Below are positions 53,590 to 62,159 of a stretch of DNA of 64,000 nt, piece after piece (within the stretch, counting starts at the first letter, position 1; each line of letters begins with the position of its first letter). The DNA is from Berkiella sp963829835 (lineage in GTDB: Bacteria > Pseudomonadota > Gammaproteobacteria > Berkiellales > Berkiellaceae), in NCBI GenBank assembly GCA_963829835.1, contig CAWHKC010000004.1:1240001-1304000 (forward strand), in the 5' to 3' direction. A program made the translations under genes and the position numbers. Below the pieces are notes generated by a model. That model saw nothing but the letters and a program-made list of their open reading frames with translations. It had not been told where the DNA came from and searched no databases.

Positions 53590-55016
53590 TGTAAGAGCAA
53601 TTTTCAAATGTCCGCTTTGAGCAATTTAGAAATGTCCGCTGTGTAAATCTTCAGCCATACTTGATGTATGTGCAAACTTCCCAAGGAGAGGGCTATGCAG
53701 GGGACATTTACCATGAGCGAAAAAGAAGTTTACACGTTGAAAATACTAGAAAAGATCATCGATAAGCGGCTCTCTTTGACGCTTGGAGCTAGCTACTTAG
53801 ACCTCACCCCTAGGCACTTAAGAAGACTGAAGAAGGCCTATTTGGATGGTGGTGCGCCCGCACTAATATCCAAAAAGAGAGGTAAATCAAACCATCGACA
53901 TAGCGACAAACTTAAAGATCGTGTGTTGTCACTTATTCGTGAGCACTACGAGGATTATGGCCCAACACTAGCCTCTGAAAAGCTTACTGAGCATTATCAA
54001 ATTCATATCTCTAAAGAAACTATTAGGCAATGGATGCATGAAGCAAACATCCGTCAAGTAAAAGCTGCTAAAGAGTTAACGTTACATCAACCTAGACATA
54101 AGCGTTCTACTATGGGCGAGCTGGTACAAATGGATGGTTCTGTTCATGATTGGTTTGAAGGGCGTGGACCTAAATGTACATTGTTGGTCCTAATTGATGA
54201 TGCAACAAGCTGTTTTCTTCAATTACGATTTGTTAAAGCAGAAACCACTTTTGATTACTTTGACACAGTCAAAAATTATCTTGTTGAACATGGAAAACCT
54301 AGTGCCTTTTATGTTGATAAACATAATGTATTTAAAGTAAATCATCCTGAAGCTAAATTAGGTGATGGTTTTACGCAATTTGGACGAGCATTAGAGAGTC
54401 TAGATATCACAATAATAAACGCCAATAGCCCACAAGCAAAAGGCCGTGTTGAACGTGCAAATCGTACTTTACAAGATAGACTGATTAAAGACCTCAGATA
54501 TCATAATATTTCAACTATGGAACAAGGAAATGAATTTCTACGCACTTATCTTGTGGCTCATAACAAACGCTTTGGTAAAGTGCCAAAATTAGAAGGAAAC
54601 GCTCATGTACCACTAACAGACAAAGAGAAACTATCACTTGATAGAACATTTACCATTCAATCGATTAGGAAAATATCAAAGCAACTCACCATCAGTTTTA
54701 AAAAATCTTTATTTATGATTAAGAATCAACGACATCCACGTAGTATGATCGGTAAATCAATCACTGTTAGTGAATCATCTAATGGCGAAATCAAACTTTA
54801 CTATGGTAATAATACTTTAGAATACGAAACAATCAGAAAATATGATTTCCAAGAGCGGGTCATGGGAATAAGACAAATGCATGAATTTTTAAACCAAAGA
54901 ATGACTAATCAACCCATCTCTAGGAACAATGCCCCACTTAGAAGGGTCAATGATAATATAACCAGCGGACATTTTTAACTTGCTGGGGGCTAGGACATTT
55001 CTAAATTGCCCTAACA
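53590..55016 (+). mobile_element. IS-A copy 3 (1427 bp)
   Basis: Full-length copy with the same ends as copy 1. It lies between the start of a GH13 gene and the end of a HAD-hydrolase gene and is flanked by a 16-bp direct repeat. Confidence 0.94.
53695..54978 (+). CDS. DDE transposase of IS-A (copy 3)
   Basis: The 427-aa protein is identical in translation to the copy 1 transposase: helix-turn-helix N-terminus, D147, D208 and E253 of the DDE core, and the intact C-terminus ending NITSGHF. ATG 53695 follows AAGGAG; the longer reading from 53668 includes untranslated leader. It appears fully functional, as does copy 1, so the element may still be active in this genome. Confidence 0.93.
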   Translation: MQGTFTMSEKEVYTLKILEKIIDKRLSLTLGASYLDLTPRHLRRLKKAYLDGGAPALISKKRGKSNHRHSDKLKDRVLSLIREHYEDYGPTLASEKLTEHYQIHISKETIRQWMHEANIRQVKAAKELTLHQPRHKRSTMGELVQMDGSVHDWFEGRGPKCTLLVLIDDATSCFLQLRFVKAETTFDYFDTVKNYLVEHGKPSAFYVDKHNVFKVNHPEAKLGDGFTQFGRALESLDITIINANSPQAKGRVERANRTLQDRLIKDLRYHNISTMEQGNEFLRTYLVAHNKRFGKVPKLEGNAHVPLTDKEKLSLDRTFTIQSIRKISKQLTISFKKSLFMIKNQRHPRSMIGKSITVSESSNGEIKLYYGNNTLEYETIRKYDFQERVMGIRQMHEFLNQRMTNQPISRNNAPLRRVNDNITSGHF

Positions 55017-55032
55017 CTCGCAAACAAGTGTA
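55017..55032. repeat. Target-site duplication, IS-A copy 3 (right)
   Basis: Direct repeat of 53574-53589. Confidence 0.95.
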
Positions 55033-55048
55033 GCTACAAGGAGCTTTA

Positions 55049-55732
55049 CTAAGGATTGCGTATAAGATGAACAAAGGAATCAATATAACCAGAATAATCA
55101 TTAACCACTATTTGGGCTCCCCATTCTTGGAGCTTTTCTTTTGGGTAATTGCTGGCAATACCGATAAATTGCCATTCTAAAGCATTCACTGCGTTGATAT
55201 CCCATGGTCCATCACCAACATAGGTTATAGATGTAAAGTCTTTCACGCCATAAAATGATTTCGCTTTATTTTCGGCATTGCGCATAATTTCAATACGTGC
55301 AATATGATCATCACAACTCGATAAGGGTAAATGAGAAAGGAGCAAATTGGCATGCTGAAGCTTCAGTAAGGCAGAACGATAATAAGAGCCCGTCGCTATG
55401 GCAAGATAAATATGGTGTTCTTTGGCTAATTGTTCAAATAAAGAATGCACGCCATATATCGGTTGAGGTGGATTTTGAGTTAATGCTTGATCGAACAAGG
55501 TTAAAAAATTTTCTTCAATGGCGGTGAGTTCTTGATCAGAGGCATGCCGTTGAAAATGTCTAAAGATACTTTCAGTTGCTATGCCGGTATCGGTGACATG
55601 TTGATAATTGGTTAAGTCTTTATCTACATTATTTGAACCCATCACTTGGGTATAAGCTTGAATAAAGCAGTCTACCTCTTTCTCATGGGAGTGTATCAAG
55701 GTACCGTCTATATCAAAAATAACTAAATGCAT
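55049..55732 (-). CDS. HAD-superfamily hydrolase
   Basis: The 227-aa HAD phosphatase has motif I DIDGTLI (Asp nucleophile and Asp+2), motif II AIATGS, a Lys in ENKAKSFYG, and motif IV YVGDGPWDI. The cap domain is helical (class I), like phosphoglycolate phosphatase/beta-phosphoglucomutase types. Substrate unknown. It is divergent from the thiamine operon; phosphatases of this class can act on thiamine phosphates, but position alone does not show that. IS-A copy 3 lies just past its stop. Confidence 0.85.
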   Translation of the reverse strand: MHLVIFDIDGTLIHSHEKEVDCFIQAYTQVMGSNNVDKDLTNYQHVTDTGIATESIFRHFQRHASDQELTAIEENFLTLFDQALTQNPPQPIYGVHSLFEQLAKEHHIYLAIATGSYYRSALLKLQHANLLLSHLPLSSCDDHIARIEIMRNAENKAKSFYGVKDFTSITYVGDGPWDINAVNALEWQFIGIASNYPKEKLQEWGAQIVVNDYSGYIDSFVHLIRNP

Positions 55733-55748
55733 TATTTATTTTCATCTC

Positions 55749-55778
55749 TTTACAAATAGAACCAATAATAGCTATTAT
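55749..55778 (+). promoter_or_regulatory. Sigma70-type promoter of the thiamine operon
   Basis: TTTACA (55749-55754) and TATTAT (55773-55778) are 18 bp apart and lie directly before the TPP riboswitch, with transcription expected to begin near 55785. Confidence 0.6.
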
Positions 55779-55786
55779 ACAGCAAC

Positions 55787-55881
55787 TCTCGGGGGGCGAC
55801 TATGCTGAGATTTAATAACTGATGATAGTTATTATGACCCGTTGAACCTGCACTGATTAACATCTGCGAAGGGAAAGAGAC
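55787..55881 (+). promoter_or_regulatory. TPP riboswitch (THI element)
   Basis: The conserved aptamer parts are present in order: CGGGG/GGGC near 55790, CTGAGA (55805-55810), a variable stem, then GACCCGTTGAACCTG (about 55836-55850), GATTAACATCTGCGAAGGGAA. The first helix closes with CTCT/AGAG. TPP binding would turn the downstream thiamine genes off. GGGAAAGAG at the 3' edge serves as a possible ribosome site for a short leader ORF starting at 55884, a typical translational control arrangement. Confidence 0.92.
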
Positions 55882-56007
55882 TCATGCGAAATACTGCAAG
55901 TCATATCTATTTCATTTTTTTTAATATCAATATCTTTATTTATCAAACACTTCGAACATCTCGAAATAACACGAGTTAGACTTCTTTTATCTGTCTTTTT
56001 CAAAATT

Positions 56008-56168
56008 TATACCCAAAGCAGATGATTTTTCGGCTAGGCGCCAAGCGAGCGAATCCCCAGAAGTGTACGCTTTGGTACATGACCCTACTACGCTAAGAAG
56101 CTTCGTAGGGCAGGCTGGGGTGAGAAAGTGCAGGCAACAACGCCGAGAATTCATCTGGGAAGGGTATA
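56008..56168. repeat. 161-bp palindromic repeat element between riboswitch and operon
   Basis: It starts TATACCCAAAGCAGATGA and ends TCATCTGGGAAGGGTATA, so the two ends are imperfect inverted repeats (TATACCC...CAGATGA). Internally it contains further GC-rich paired words (GGCTAGGCGCC, CCCTACT/GTAGGG). An apparent 62-codon minus-strand ORF covers it but is explained by the repeat. It looks like a MITE-like or dispersed palindromic element inserted in the leader. Confidence 0.7.
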
Positions 56169-56196
56169 TAATCATTTAATGGAATGAGGTACGATC

Positions 56197-57129
56197 ATGT
56201 CTAATACTTTTACGACTCTGATGTTAAATTGGTACGCCAATCCTTATCACGCACCTATTTTTGTTGCACAAGCGCTGGGTTTTTATAAAGAAGCAGGCTT
56301 AAATTTAGCGATTTTGCAGCCAACCGATCCCAGTGATGTGACAAAAATTGTGGGACATAATAATGTGGATATCGGATTAAAAGCCATGATCCATACCATT
56401 GCTGGACGTACAAGAGGCTATCCTATTACTTCCATTGGCACTTTGCTTGATGAACCCCCCACAGGTCTTATTTCACTAAAAAGTGCAGGCATTAATCATT
56501 TTGAGGATATTAAAGGTAAGCGTTTAGGTTACATCGGCGAATTTGGTAAGCAAATAATCGATAACCTAGCTAAACATGCCAAGATAGATCAAGGCGAGTA
56601 CGAAACCGTTAGAGTTGGGATGTATATGGTTGATGCCATTCGAACTGGGCGCATTGACGCAGGCATTGGCTTTAGTAATTTTCATCAAGTTGAATTAGAA
56701 TCAACAGGTCCAACGTCCATCATTAGGATTGATCAATTGGCAGGTCTTGGTTGTTGTTGTTTTTGCTCAATCCAAATAATTGCGCATGGACAAACCTTAA
56801 ATGATAAACCAGAAGTGCTTCAGGCTTTTTTAGTGGCAACTGAACGCGGTGCCTCTTATGTGACCCAACATCCTGATGCGGCCTTTGATATAATGTGTGA
56901 GTTGCAGCCACTACTGAAATCACAAACTCAACACAAGATATTTAACTATACGCTTCCCTTCTTTTCACGCACCTTGCTAAACGTTGAGCGTGATTGGAAT
57001 AAAGTGTATCAATATACGCAACATTTAGGTTTACACCAAGGCGACTTGGCACTGTCAAAATGTTACACCAATCGTTTCATTGCTGAAAAACCCTATTCAG
57101 AAATTGAGCCACTGATGTGTTGTGCGTGA
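56197..57129 (+). CDS. thi5: HMP-P synthase, THI5 family
   Basis: This 310-aa protein matches yeast Thi5 closely. N-terminal LNWYANPYHAPIFVAQALG, GLKAMIHT with K62 (PLP lysine) and H66 (the suicide substrate histidine) keep the yeast numbering, and LGCCCFC (186-190) is the iron-binding Cys cluster. Thi5 makes the pyrimidine HMP-P from its own His and PLP, one turnover per protein. It replaces ThiC; Legionella has a proven example. GAGG precedes the ATG. It is the first gene of the TPP-controlled thiamine operon and overlaps or nearly abuts thiO. Confidence 0.93.
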   Translation: MSNTFTTLMLNWYANPYHAPIFVAQALGFYKEAGLNLAILQPTDPSDVTKIVGHNNVDIGLKAMIHTIAGRTRGYPITSIGTLLDEPPTGLISLKSAGINHFEDIKGKRLGYIGEFGKQIIDNLAKHAKIDQGEYETVRVGMYMVDAIRTGRIDAGIGFSNFHQVELESTGPTSIIRIDQLAGLGCCCFCSIQIIAHGQTLNDKPEVLQAFLVATERGASYVTQHPDAAFDIMCELQPLLKSQTQHKIFNYTLPFFSRTLLNVERDWNKVYQYTQHLGLHQGDLALSKCYTNRFIAEKPYSEIEPLMCCA

Positions 57130-57133
57130 AAAG

Positions 57134-58153
57134 ATGAAAGTTGGGATTGTGGGTGCAGGTATCGTCGGTCGATTGCTAGCTTGGCATTTATGTCAAGCTA
57201 ATCATGAAGTCCATCTCTTCACCAAAGGGTGCATTGATAGCATTGATGCTTGCAGCACCATTGCTGCGGGTATGATAAGTCCCTATGCGGAATTGCCTGT
57301 GATGTCTCTTCCTTGGCATAAACTGGGATTAACGGCATTAAAGTGGTGGCCTGCCATTATAGAGAGTTTACCTTGTGAGGTTCATTATCAAACCAAGGGA
57401 ACCTTAGTGGTTTGTCTGCCATCGCAAAAGGCTTTATTGCAGCATTTTATTAATCATATCCAACATAAACTCCCAGGATTTTTTATTTCCCTGTTATCGG
57501 AACAAGAAATAAGTGCATTGGAGCCAGAGATATCGCGCCATGTTGGTTGCCATTTGCCAGAGGCATACTTATCACCGAACAAATTGTTTAAAGCATTCAA
57601 TGCTTTTTTTGCCAGAAAGAGTGTGATATGGCATCCCTATCATGATGTCAAAACTATTACTGCCTCAACCGTTATGTGTGAACAGATGATTTACTCATTT
57701 GATAAAACAGTTGATTGTCGCGGTATGGGAGCGCAAGCTGTTTTGCCAATGCTAAGGGGGGTGCGTGGCGAAATCATTCAATGTTATGCGCCAGAGGTTC
57801 AATTGCAACATGCCATTCGTTTCTTACATCCACGATTCCCATGTTATATTGTGCCTCAAGGAAATCAGCAGTTTGCTATTGGTGCGACGCAGATTGAAAG
57901 TGAAAGCTTACAGGGAGTCACCTTCAGAAGCGCCATTGATTTAATGAGTCAAGCGGTGAATGTCCATGCAGGGTTCGCGCAGGCAAATATTCTCGCTTTC
58001 AATGTAGGTTGCAGACCTACCACTATCGATCATATGCCTTTGGTGCAAGAATGTGATGGCGTTACTTTTATTAATGGTATGAGTCGTCATGGTTTTATGC
58101 TGGCACCACAATTGACTGCTGACATTGTAGCTCGTTGGAAAAAAGCATCATGA
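57134..58153 (+). CDS. thiO: Glycine oxidase ThiO
   Basis: The 339-aa FAD protein has the dinucleotide motif VGIVGAGIVGRLLAWHL at its start, an AAGMISPYAE FAD-contact segment, and near the end GCRPTTIDHMPLV and FINGMSRHGFMLAP, typical of ThiO. It oxidises glycine to the imine used for the thiazole by ThiG, the aerobic alternative to ThiH. ATG 57134 is chosen because the FAD motif begins directly; GTG 57122, overlapping the thi5 stop, is the alternative. The end overlaps thiS (ATGA). Confidence 0.9.
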   Translation: MKVGIVGAGIVGRLLAWHLCQANHEVHLFTKGCIDSIDACSTIAAGMISPYAELPVMSLPWHKLGLTALKWWPAIIESLPCEVHYQTKGTLVVCLPSQKALLQHFINHIQHKLPGFFISLLSEQEISALEPEISRHVGCHLPEAYLSPNKLFKAFNAFFARKSVIWHPYHDVKTITASTVMCEQMIYSFDKTVDCRGMGAQAVLPMLRGVRGEIIQCYAPEVQLQHAIRFLHPRFPCYIVPQGNQQFAIGATQIESESLQGVTFRSAIDLMSQAVNVHAGFAQANILAFNVGCRPTTIDHMPLVQECDGVTFINGMSRHGFMLAPQLTADIVARWKKAS

Positions 58154-58353
58154 TAAATATTAAAATAAATGATTCGATATTGACACTACATAGTGGGTGC
58201 CGTCTTGATGAAGCTTTAGCCGTTTATGGCGTGAAAGAAAAAATATTTGCTATAGCCATTGATGGGAAATTTATACCACGCATCCATTATGCACAAACAT
58301 TGCTTCAAGATAACAACAGTATTGATATCATTGTACCGATGCAAGGAGGATAA
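58150..58353 (+). CDS. thiS: Sulfur carrier ThiS
   Basis: This 67-aa ubiquitin-like carrier ends in the required Gly-Gly (PMQGG). ThiF adenylates this C-terminus, which is then charged with sulfur and delivers it to ThiG for thiazole formation. ATG 58150 overlaps the thiO stop (ATGA), implying coupling. Length is normal for ThiS. The stop is immediately followed by the thiG ATG, preceded by AGGAGG inside thiS. Confidence 0.92.
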   Translation: MINIKINDSILTLHSGCRLDEALAVYGVKEKIFAIAIDGKFIPRIHYAQTLLQDNNSIDIIVPMQGG

Positions 58354-59133
58354 ATGTGGCCATTAGGAACGCAATCAAGATTATTGCTGGGAACCGCTAA
58401 TTATCCATCAACAGATATTTTATGCCAAGCGATTCAAGCAGCAGACACGCAAGTTCTAACGGTGTCACTAAAAAGAGAAAGTGGTAGCAAGCGTGCTGGA
58501 AAAAGTTTTTGGGATATCATTAGTTCCTTAGGTTGTAAAATATTGCCCAATACAGCCGGATGTCGCACTGCAGATGAGGCTATTACCATCGCGCAAATGG
58601 CGCGTGATATTTTTGAAACTTCCTGGATTAAATTGGAAGTAGTAGCAGATGAATTACTGTTGCAACCAGATCCTTTTGAGCTAGCGAAAGCGACAGAAGC
58701 GTTGTTGGCGCTTGGCTTTGAAGTGTTCCCCTTTTGCACCGACGATTTTTTGGTATGTCAGCGTTTAGTAGATTTGGGTTGTCAGATTTTAATGCCTTGG
58801 GGGGCGCCAATTGGCTCTGGTAAAGGATTGTTAAATACTTTTAATTTAAAGATTTTACGGATGCGTTTTCCGAAAATAACATTGATAATTGATGCCGGCA
58901 TAGGTAGCCCCTTACATGCCATGCAGGCTATGCTTTTAGGATACGATGGGGTGCTCATCAACAGTGCTATTGCAGGAGCAACTGATCCGGTACAGATGGC
59001 AGCGGCATTTAAACTCGCCATTGAAAGTGGAAGTCTTGCTTTTAAAGCAGGCGTTATCCCCGTAACAGATTTTGCAACAATGAGTACCCCGCTTGATCAA
59101 ACGTTGTTTGGAGCATCTCTATGCAACCTATAG
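58354..59133 (+). CDS. thiG: Thiazole synthase ThiG
   Basis: The 259-aa TIM-barrel enzyme has LLLGTANYPS, the Schiff-base lysine K93 in WIKLEVV, and phosphate-binding segments APIGSGKGLLN and VLINSAIAGATDP. ThiG joins 1-deoxyxylulose-5-phosphate, dehydroglycine from ThiO and sulfur from ThiS to make the thiazole. It begins right after thiS with a strong ribosome site and overlaps thiDE by 13 bp. Confidence 0.94.
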   Translation: MWPLGTQSRLLLGTANYPSTDILCQAIQAADTQVLTVSLKRESGSKRAGKSFWDIISSLGCKILPNTAGCRTADEAITIAQMARDIFETSWIKLEVVADELLLQPDPFELAKATEALLALGFEVFPFCTDDFLVCQRLVDLGCQILMPWGAPIGSGKGLLNTFNLKILRMRFPKITLIIDAGIGSPLHAMQAMLLGYDGVLINSAIAGATDPVQMAAAFKLAIESGSLAFKAGVIPVTDFATMSTPLDQTLFGASLCNL

Positions 59134-60554
59134 TTTGGACCATTGCAGGATTTTCACCCTCAGCTGGTGCGGGCATCATTGCCGACTGTCATACACTATC
59201 AACGTTGAATATCACACCAAAAGCCATCACAACGGCCCTTACTGCGCAAAATGGATTTGAGGTCACACATTGCTCTGCGGTGACTCCGGAATTTTTAGAG
59301 GCGCAGTTTTTTTCTTTAAGAAAACTAGGCTGGCCAAAAGTTATCAAGATTGGTTTATTGCCAGATGTACAAAGTATTGATTGTTTGAGTCATTTATTAA
59401 AAGATTTTAAAGGGGATCTTGTTTATGATCCGGTGATGAATTCTTCAAGTGGTTATCCGCTGATGGATCCTCTGGCAATCGAGGTAATTAAGGGAAAATG
59501 GTTACCAAACATGAGTGTTATCACCCCTAATTTGAGTGAAGCTCAACAGTTAACGGGGATGAGCATTCATTGTGCCAAGGATATGCTTGATGCGGCAAAA
59601 GCTTTAATCCAACTGGGCGCAAAACAAGTTATTCTTAAGGGCGGCCATCTACCAGGCGTTTTGGCACAAGATCTGTGGACAGATGGCGCTCGCACATGCT
59701 GGCTTAATTCAGCGCGAATTCATCAATCAAAAACTCATGGGACAGGTTGTGTATTTAGCGCAAGCCTAGCTGCTTCTTTGGCGCATGGATATGACATTTT
59801 AGATGCTTTTGTACTTGCCAAAATGGCAGTGACTCAAAGTATCAGGTTAGGAATGAATAAACTATCTCAATGGCCATCTGAAGCATGCGATCTGCCTTGG
59901 CTAACCTATTCTCCAGAGATTGCACTTGGAGATCCCTTTCCTGCTTGTGAAAAACCAATCGGATTTTATCCGATTGTGGATAGTGCTAAGTGGATAAAAA
60001 ACTTAAGTGCTTGGAAGGTTCCTTCTGTACAATTACGCATTAAAAATAAATCAACTTTAGAATATCAAACTGAAATTAAACAAGCTATTGCGCACGCCAC
60101 AAACAGTTCGATTCAATTATTTATCAATGACCATTGGGAATTGTCTATTGAAAATCATGCCTATGGGGTTCATTTAGGACAAGAAGATTTAGATAACTGT
60201 GAAGTGGCTGCACTGCGTGCGGCCAATATTCGTTTAGGCATAAGCACTCATAGTTATGCTGAGCTTGCACGAGCGCATGCATTGCAACCTTCCTATATTG
60301 CTTTGGGGCCAATCTATTCCACAACAAGTAAACCGATGCGCTTTGCTGCCCAAGGACTAACCAATTTACAAAGGTGGCGAGAACTAGTTTCAACCCAGTT
60401 AGTGGCAATTGGAGGAATAACATTAGCAAATATAAGAGAAGTGCTGTCTACTGGTGTTGATGGCATTTCGGTGATTTCAGCGCTAACAAAGGCACCAGAT
60501 CCACAGCAAGCTTGTCGAGAATTTTTAGCAGCTCAAGAAGTTATAAATGTTTGA
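59121..60554 (+). CDS. thiDE: ThiD-ThiE fusion: HMP(-P) kinase and thiamine phosphate synthase
   Basis: This 477-aa fused enzyme has two domains. Residues 1-265 are ThiD (TIAGFSPSAGAGIIAD start, VYDPVMNSSSG, and HGTGC near 207-210, the kinase anion hole). Residues about 275-477 are ThiE (FYPIVDS, VQLRIKN, GVHLGQEDL, ALGPIYSTTSKPM near 396, AIGGI). It phosphorylates HMP-P to HMP-PP and joins it to the thiazole phosphate to give TMP. Such fusions occur in other proteobacteria and plants. Overlaps both neighbours. Confidence 0.93.
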   Translation: MQPIVWTIAGFSPSAGAGIIADCHTLSTLNITPKAITTALTAQNGFEVTHCSAVTPEFLEAQFFSLRKLGWPKVIKIGLLPDVQSIDCLSHLLKDFKGDLVYDPVMNSSSGYPLMDPLAIEVIKGKWLPNMSVITPNLSEAQQLTGMSIHCAKDMLDAAKALIQLGAKQVILKGGHLPGVLAQDLWTDGARTCWLNSARIHQSKTHGTGCVFSASLAASLAHGYDILDAFVLAKMAVTQSIRLGMNKLSQWPSEACDLPWLTYSPEIALGDPFPACEKPIGFYPIVDSAKWIKNLSAWKVPSVQLRIKNKSTLEYQTEIKQAIAHATNSSIQLFINDHWELSIENHAYGVHLGQEDLDNCEVAALRAANIRLGISTHSYAELARAHALQPSYIALGPIYSTTSKPMRFAAQGLTNLQRWRELVSTQLVAIGGITLANIREVLSTGVDGISVISALTKAPDPQQACREFLAAQEVINV

Positions 60555-61644
60555 AAGATATTATCCACAAATCGTATTGCCAGAGGTAGGCATAATAGGC
60601 CAACAAAAATTAAAAAAGGCGAAAGTACTTTGCATTGGCGCAGGTGGTTTGGGTTGCAGTGCGTTGCAAAGTATGGTTGCTGCGGGTATTGGTCATATAG
60701 GCATTTGTGATGGCGATACCGTGTCATTAAGTAATTTGCAGCGCCAAGTGCTTTATGATGAAGAGAATATCAATCAAATGAAAAGTACAACCGCAATAAA
60801 ACACTTAGCAAAATTAAATAGTGCAGTTGAATTAAAAGATATCCCTGAATATATTAATGCGAACAATGTAATAAATATTATCACTGAATATGATTATATT
60901 ATTGATGCGAGTGATAACTTTCAAACTAAGCTTTTACTAAACGATGCTTGTCATTGGCTGCAAAAACCCTTAATCAGTGGCAGTGTGCAACAATTTCGAG
61001 GACAATTGAGCGTTTTTTTACCAAAAAAGCCGTGTCTGCGTTGTGTGTTTGAAGATCTGGAAAAAGCTCAAGTGCCAAATTGTACACAAAGTGGTGTTAT
61101 TGGTGCCGTGCCGGGTTTGTTTGGGTTGTTACAAGCCTTTGAAGTGATGAAACTGTGTTTAGATTTGCCATCATCGATGGTGGGCAATTTGTGTACATGG
61201 GATCTATTACGCGCAATGCCACGCATCACAGAGCTGAGTGTAAATCCCAGTTGCCCATTATGTACAGGTAGAGAAAATTTTGTTACCCTTTGGCAAAATG
61301 AAACAGCCATAGGTAAAGCCATGACAATCAATCAAATCTCGGTTGCGCAACTTATCGAACGTATTGAAGCCAATGAGGAAATTTTCTTACTCGATGTGAG
61401 AAATCCTGAAGAATATGAAGCCTTTAATCTAGGTGGCTATTTATTGCCGTTTTCAGAACTTTCCCAACGTATCGATGAATTGCCACGTGATAAGTCTATT
61501 GTGGTTCATTGTCACACAGGTCCGCGTAGTGAAATGGCCGTTGAGTTTTTACAAGCAGCTGGCTTTACGGATGTGAGCAATTTAACCGGTGGTATTATGG
61601 CTTTTCATCAGATGAGTCATGGCCATTCATGTGAGCATTGCTAG
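60547..61644 (+). CDS. ThiF/MoeB-type adenylyltransferase with rhodanese domain
   Basis: The 365-aa E1-like enzyme has ATP motif CIGAGGLGCSAL (about 29-40), SNLQRQ, DASDNFQTK, and two Cys pairs (CLRC, CPLC) for zinc. It adds a C-terminal rhodanese domain (about 265-365) with active-site C322 in HCHTGPRS. It would adenylate ThiS and pass on persulfide sulfur. The same fold with rhodanese also serves as MoeB/Uba4-type enzymes, so a dual role with molybdopterin synthesis is possible. ATG overlaps the thiDE stop by 8 bp. Confidence 0.9.
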   Translation: MFERYYPQIVLPEVGIIGQQKLKKAKVLCIGAGGLGCSALQSMVAAGIGHIGICDGDTVSLSNLQRQVLYDEENINQMKSTTAIKHLAKLNSAVELKDIPEYINANNVINIITEYDYIIDASDNFQTKLLLNDACHWLQKPLISGSVQQFRGQLSVFLPKKPCLRCVFEDLEKAQVPNCTQSGVIGAVPGLFGLLQAFEVMKLCLDLPSSMVGNLCTWDLLRAMPRITELSVNPSCPLCTGRENFVTLWQNETAIGKAMTINQISVAQLIERIEANEEIFLLDVRNPEEYEAFNLGGYLLPFSELSQRIDELPRDKSIVVHCHTGPRSEMAVEFLQAAGFTDVSNLTGGIMAFHQMSHGHSCEHC

Positions 61645-61691
61645 TAGTTCCCGCGACCCCCTAACTATCCCCCATCGCGAAGAGAATGCAG

Positions 61692-61719
61692 TAACTATTG
61701 ATTTCAACAATAATAGTTA
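61692..61719 (+). terminator. Hairpin after the thiamine operon
   Basis: An 8-bp stem (61692-61699 with 61712-61719), AT-rich, 48 bp past the thiF stop and before the convergent regulator gene. No clear T-run, so termination is only suggested. Confidence 0.4.
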
Positions 61720-61737
61720 GTTAGAGAGAATTGCTGA

Positions 61738-62118
61738 CTAAATTTTAATTTGTAAAACAATATGCTTAGCGACGGGCTTGACGATGCGGATCTTGCCGTG
61801 GCCATCGTTGTTAATCATTTCAGTTTTCACAAGTTTAAATTTTTCAAGCTCATTAACATCGCGCGTTACTGCCGTACGGTTTCGTTTTATCCTATTGGCC
61901 AATTCTGTAATTGAGCCTGGATAATCCCTGATTTGTGCAAGTAACATGATTTTCTTTTCTGAAATAAATTTATTAAAGTCTTTAACATCCTCAAACCAAA
62001 TCGTTTTTTCTTGAGGCATGTCTTTCATTTCATCAGCAATTTTGGCAAGTTGTTTACCTCGGGAAAAGAAGTCTTTGTTTTTTCGGGTTTCGGTACTAAT
62101 TTTCTTTGATACAGACAT
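61738..62118 (-). CDS. HTH DNA-binding protein, HVO_A0114/TumA-like
   Basis: This 126-aa winged-helix regulator has SITELANRIKRNRTAVTRDVNELEKFKLV (about 68-96), as in the HVO_A0114 family, whose members include TumA antitoxins. The N-terminus is charged, and the tail HGKIRIVKPVAKHIVLQI is a beta wing. The usual TumE toxin partner is missing on either side, so it is an orphan regulator here. It is divergent from the abiE genes and may share their operator. Confidence 0.78.
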   Translation of the reverse strand: MSVSKKISTETRKNKDFFSRGKQLAKIADEMKDMPQEKTIWFEDVKDFNKFISEKKIMLLAQIRDYPGSITELANRIKRNRTAVTRDVNELEKFKLVKTEMINNDGHGKIRIVKPVAKHIVLQIKI

Positions 62119-62159
62119 TAGTTGTTCTTGTACTTAATTGCTTTATAACAATAATAACA

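Noticed and set aside
55987..56175. 62-codon ORF on the minus strand in the thiamine leader
   Set aside because: It coincides with the palindromic repeat element and has no ribosome site; open frames inside such dispersed repeats are common artefacts.
56197..57129. Annotation as an ABC transporter substrate-binding protein (ThiY)
   Set aside because: ThiY shares the fold, but here there is no signal peptide, no permease or ATPase gene, and the Thi5-specific K62, H66 and CCCFC residues are present.
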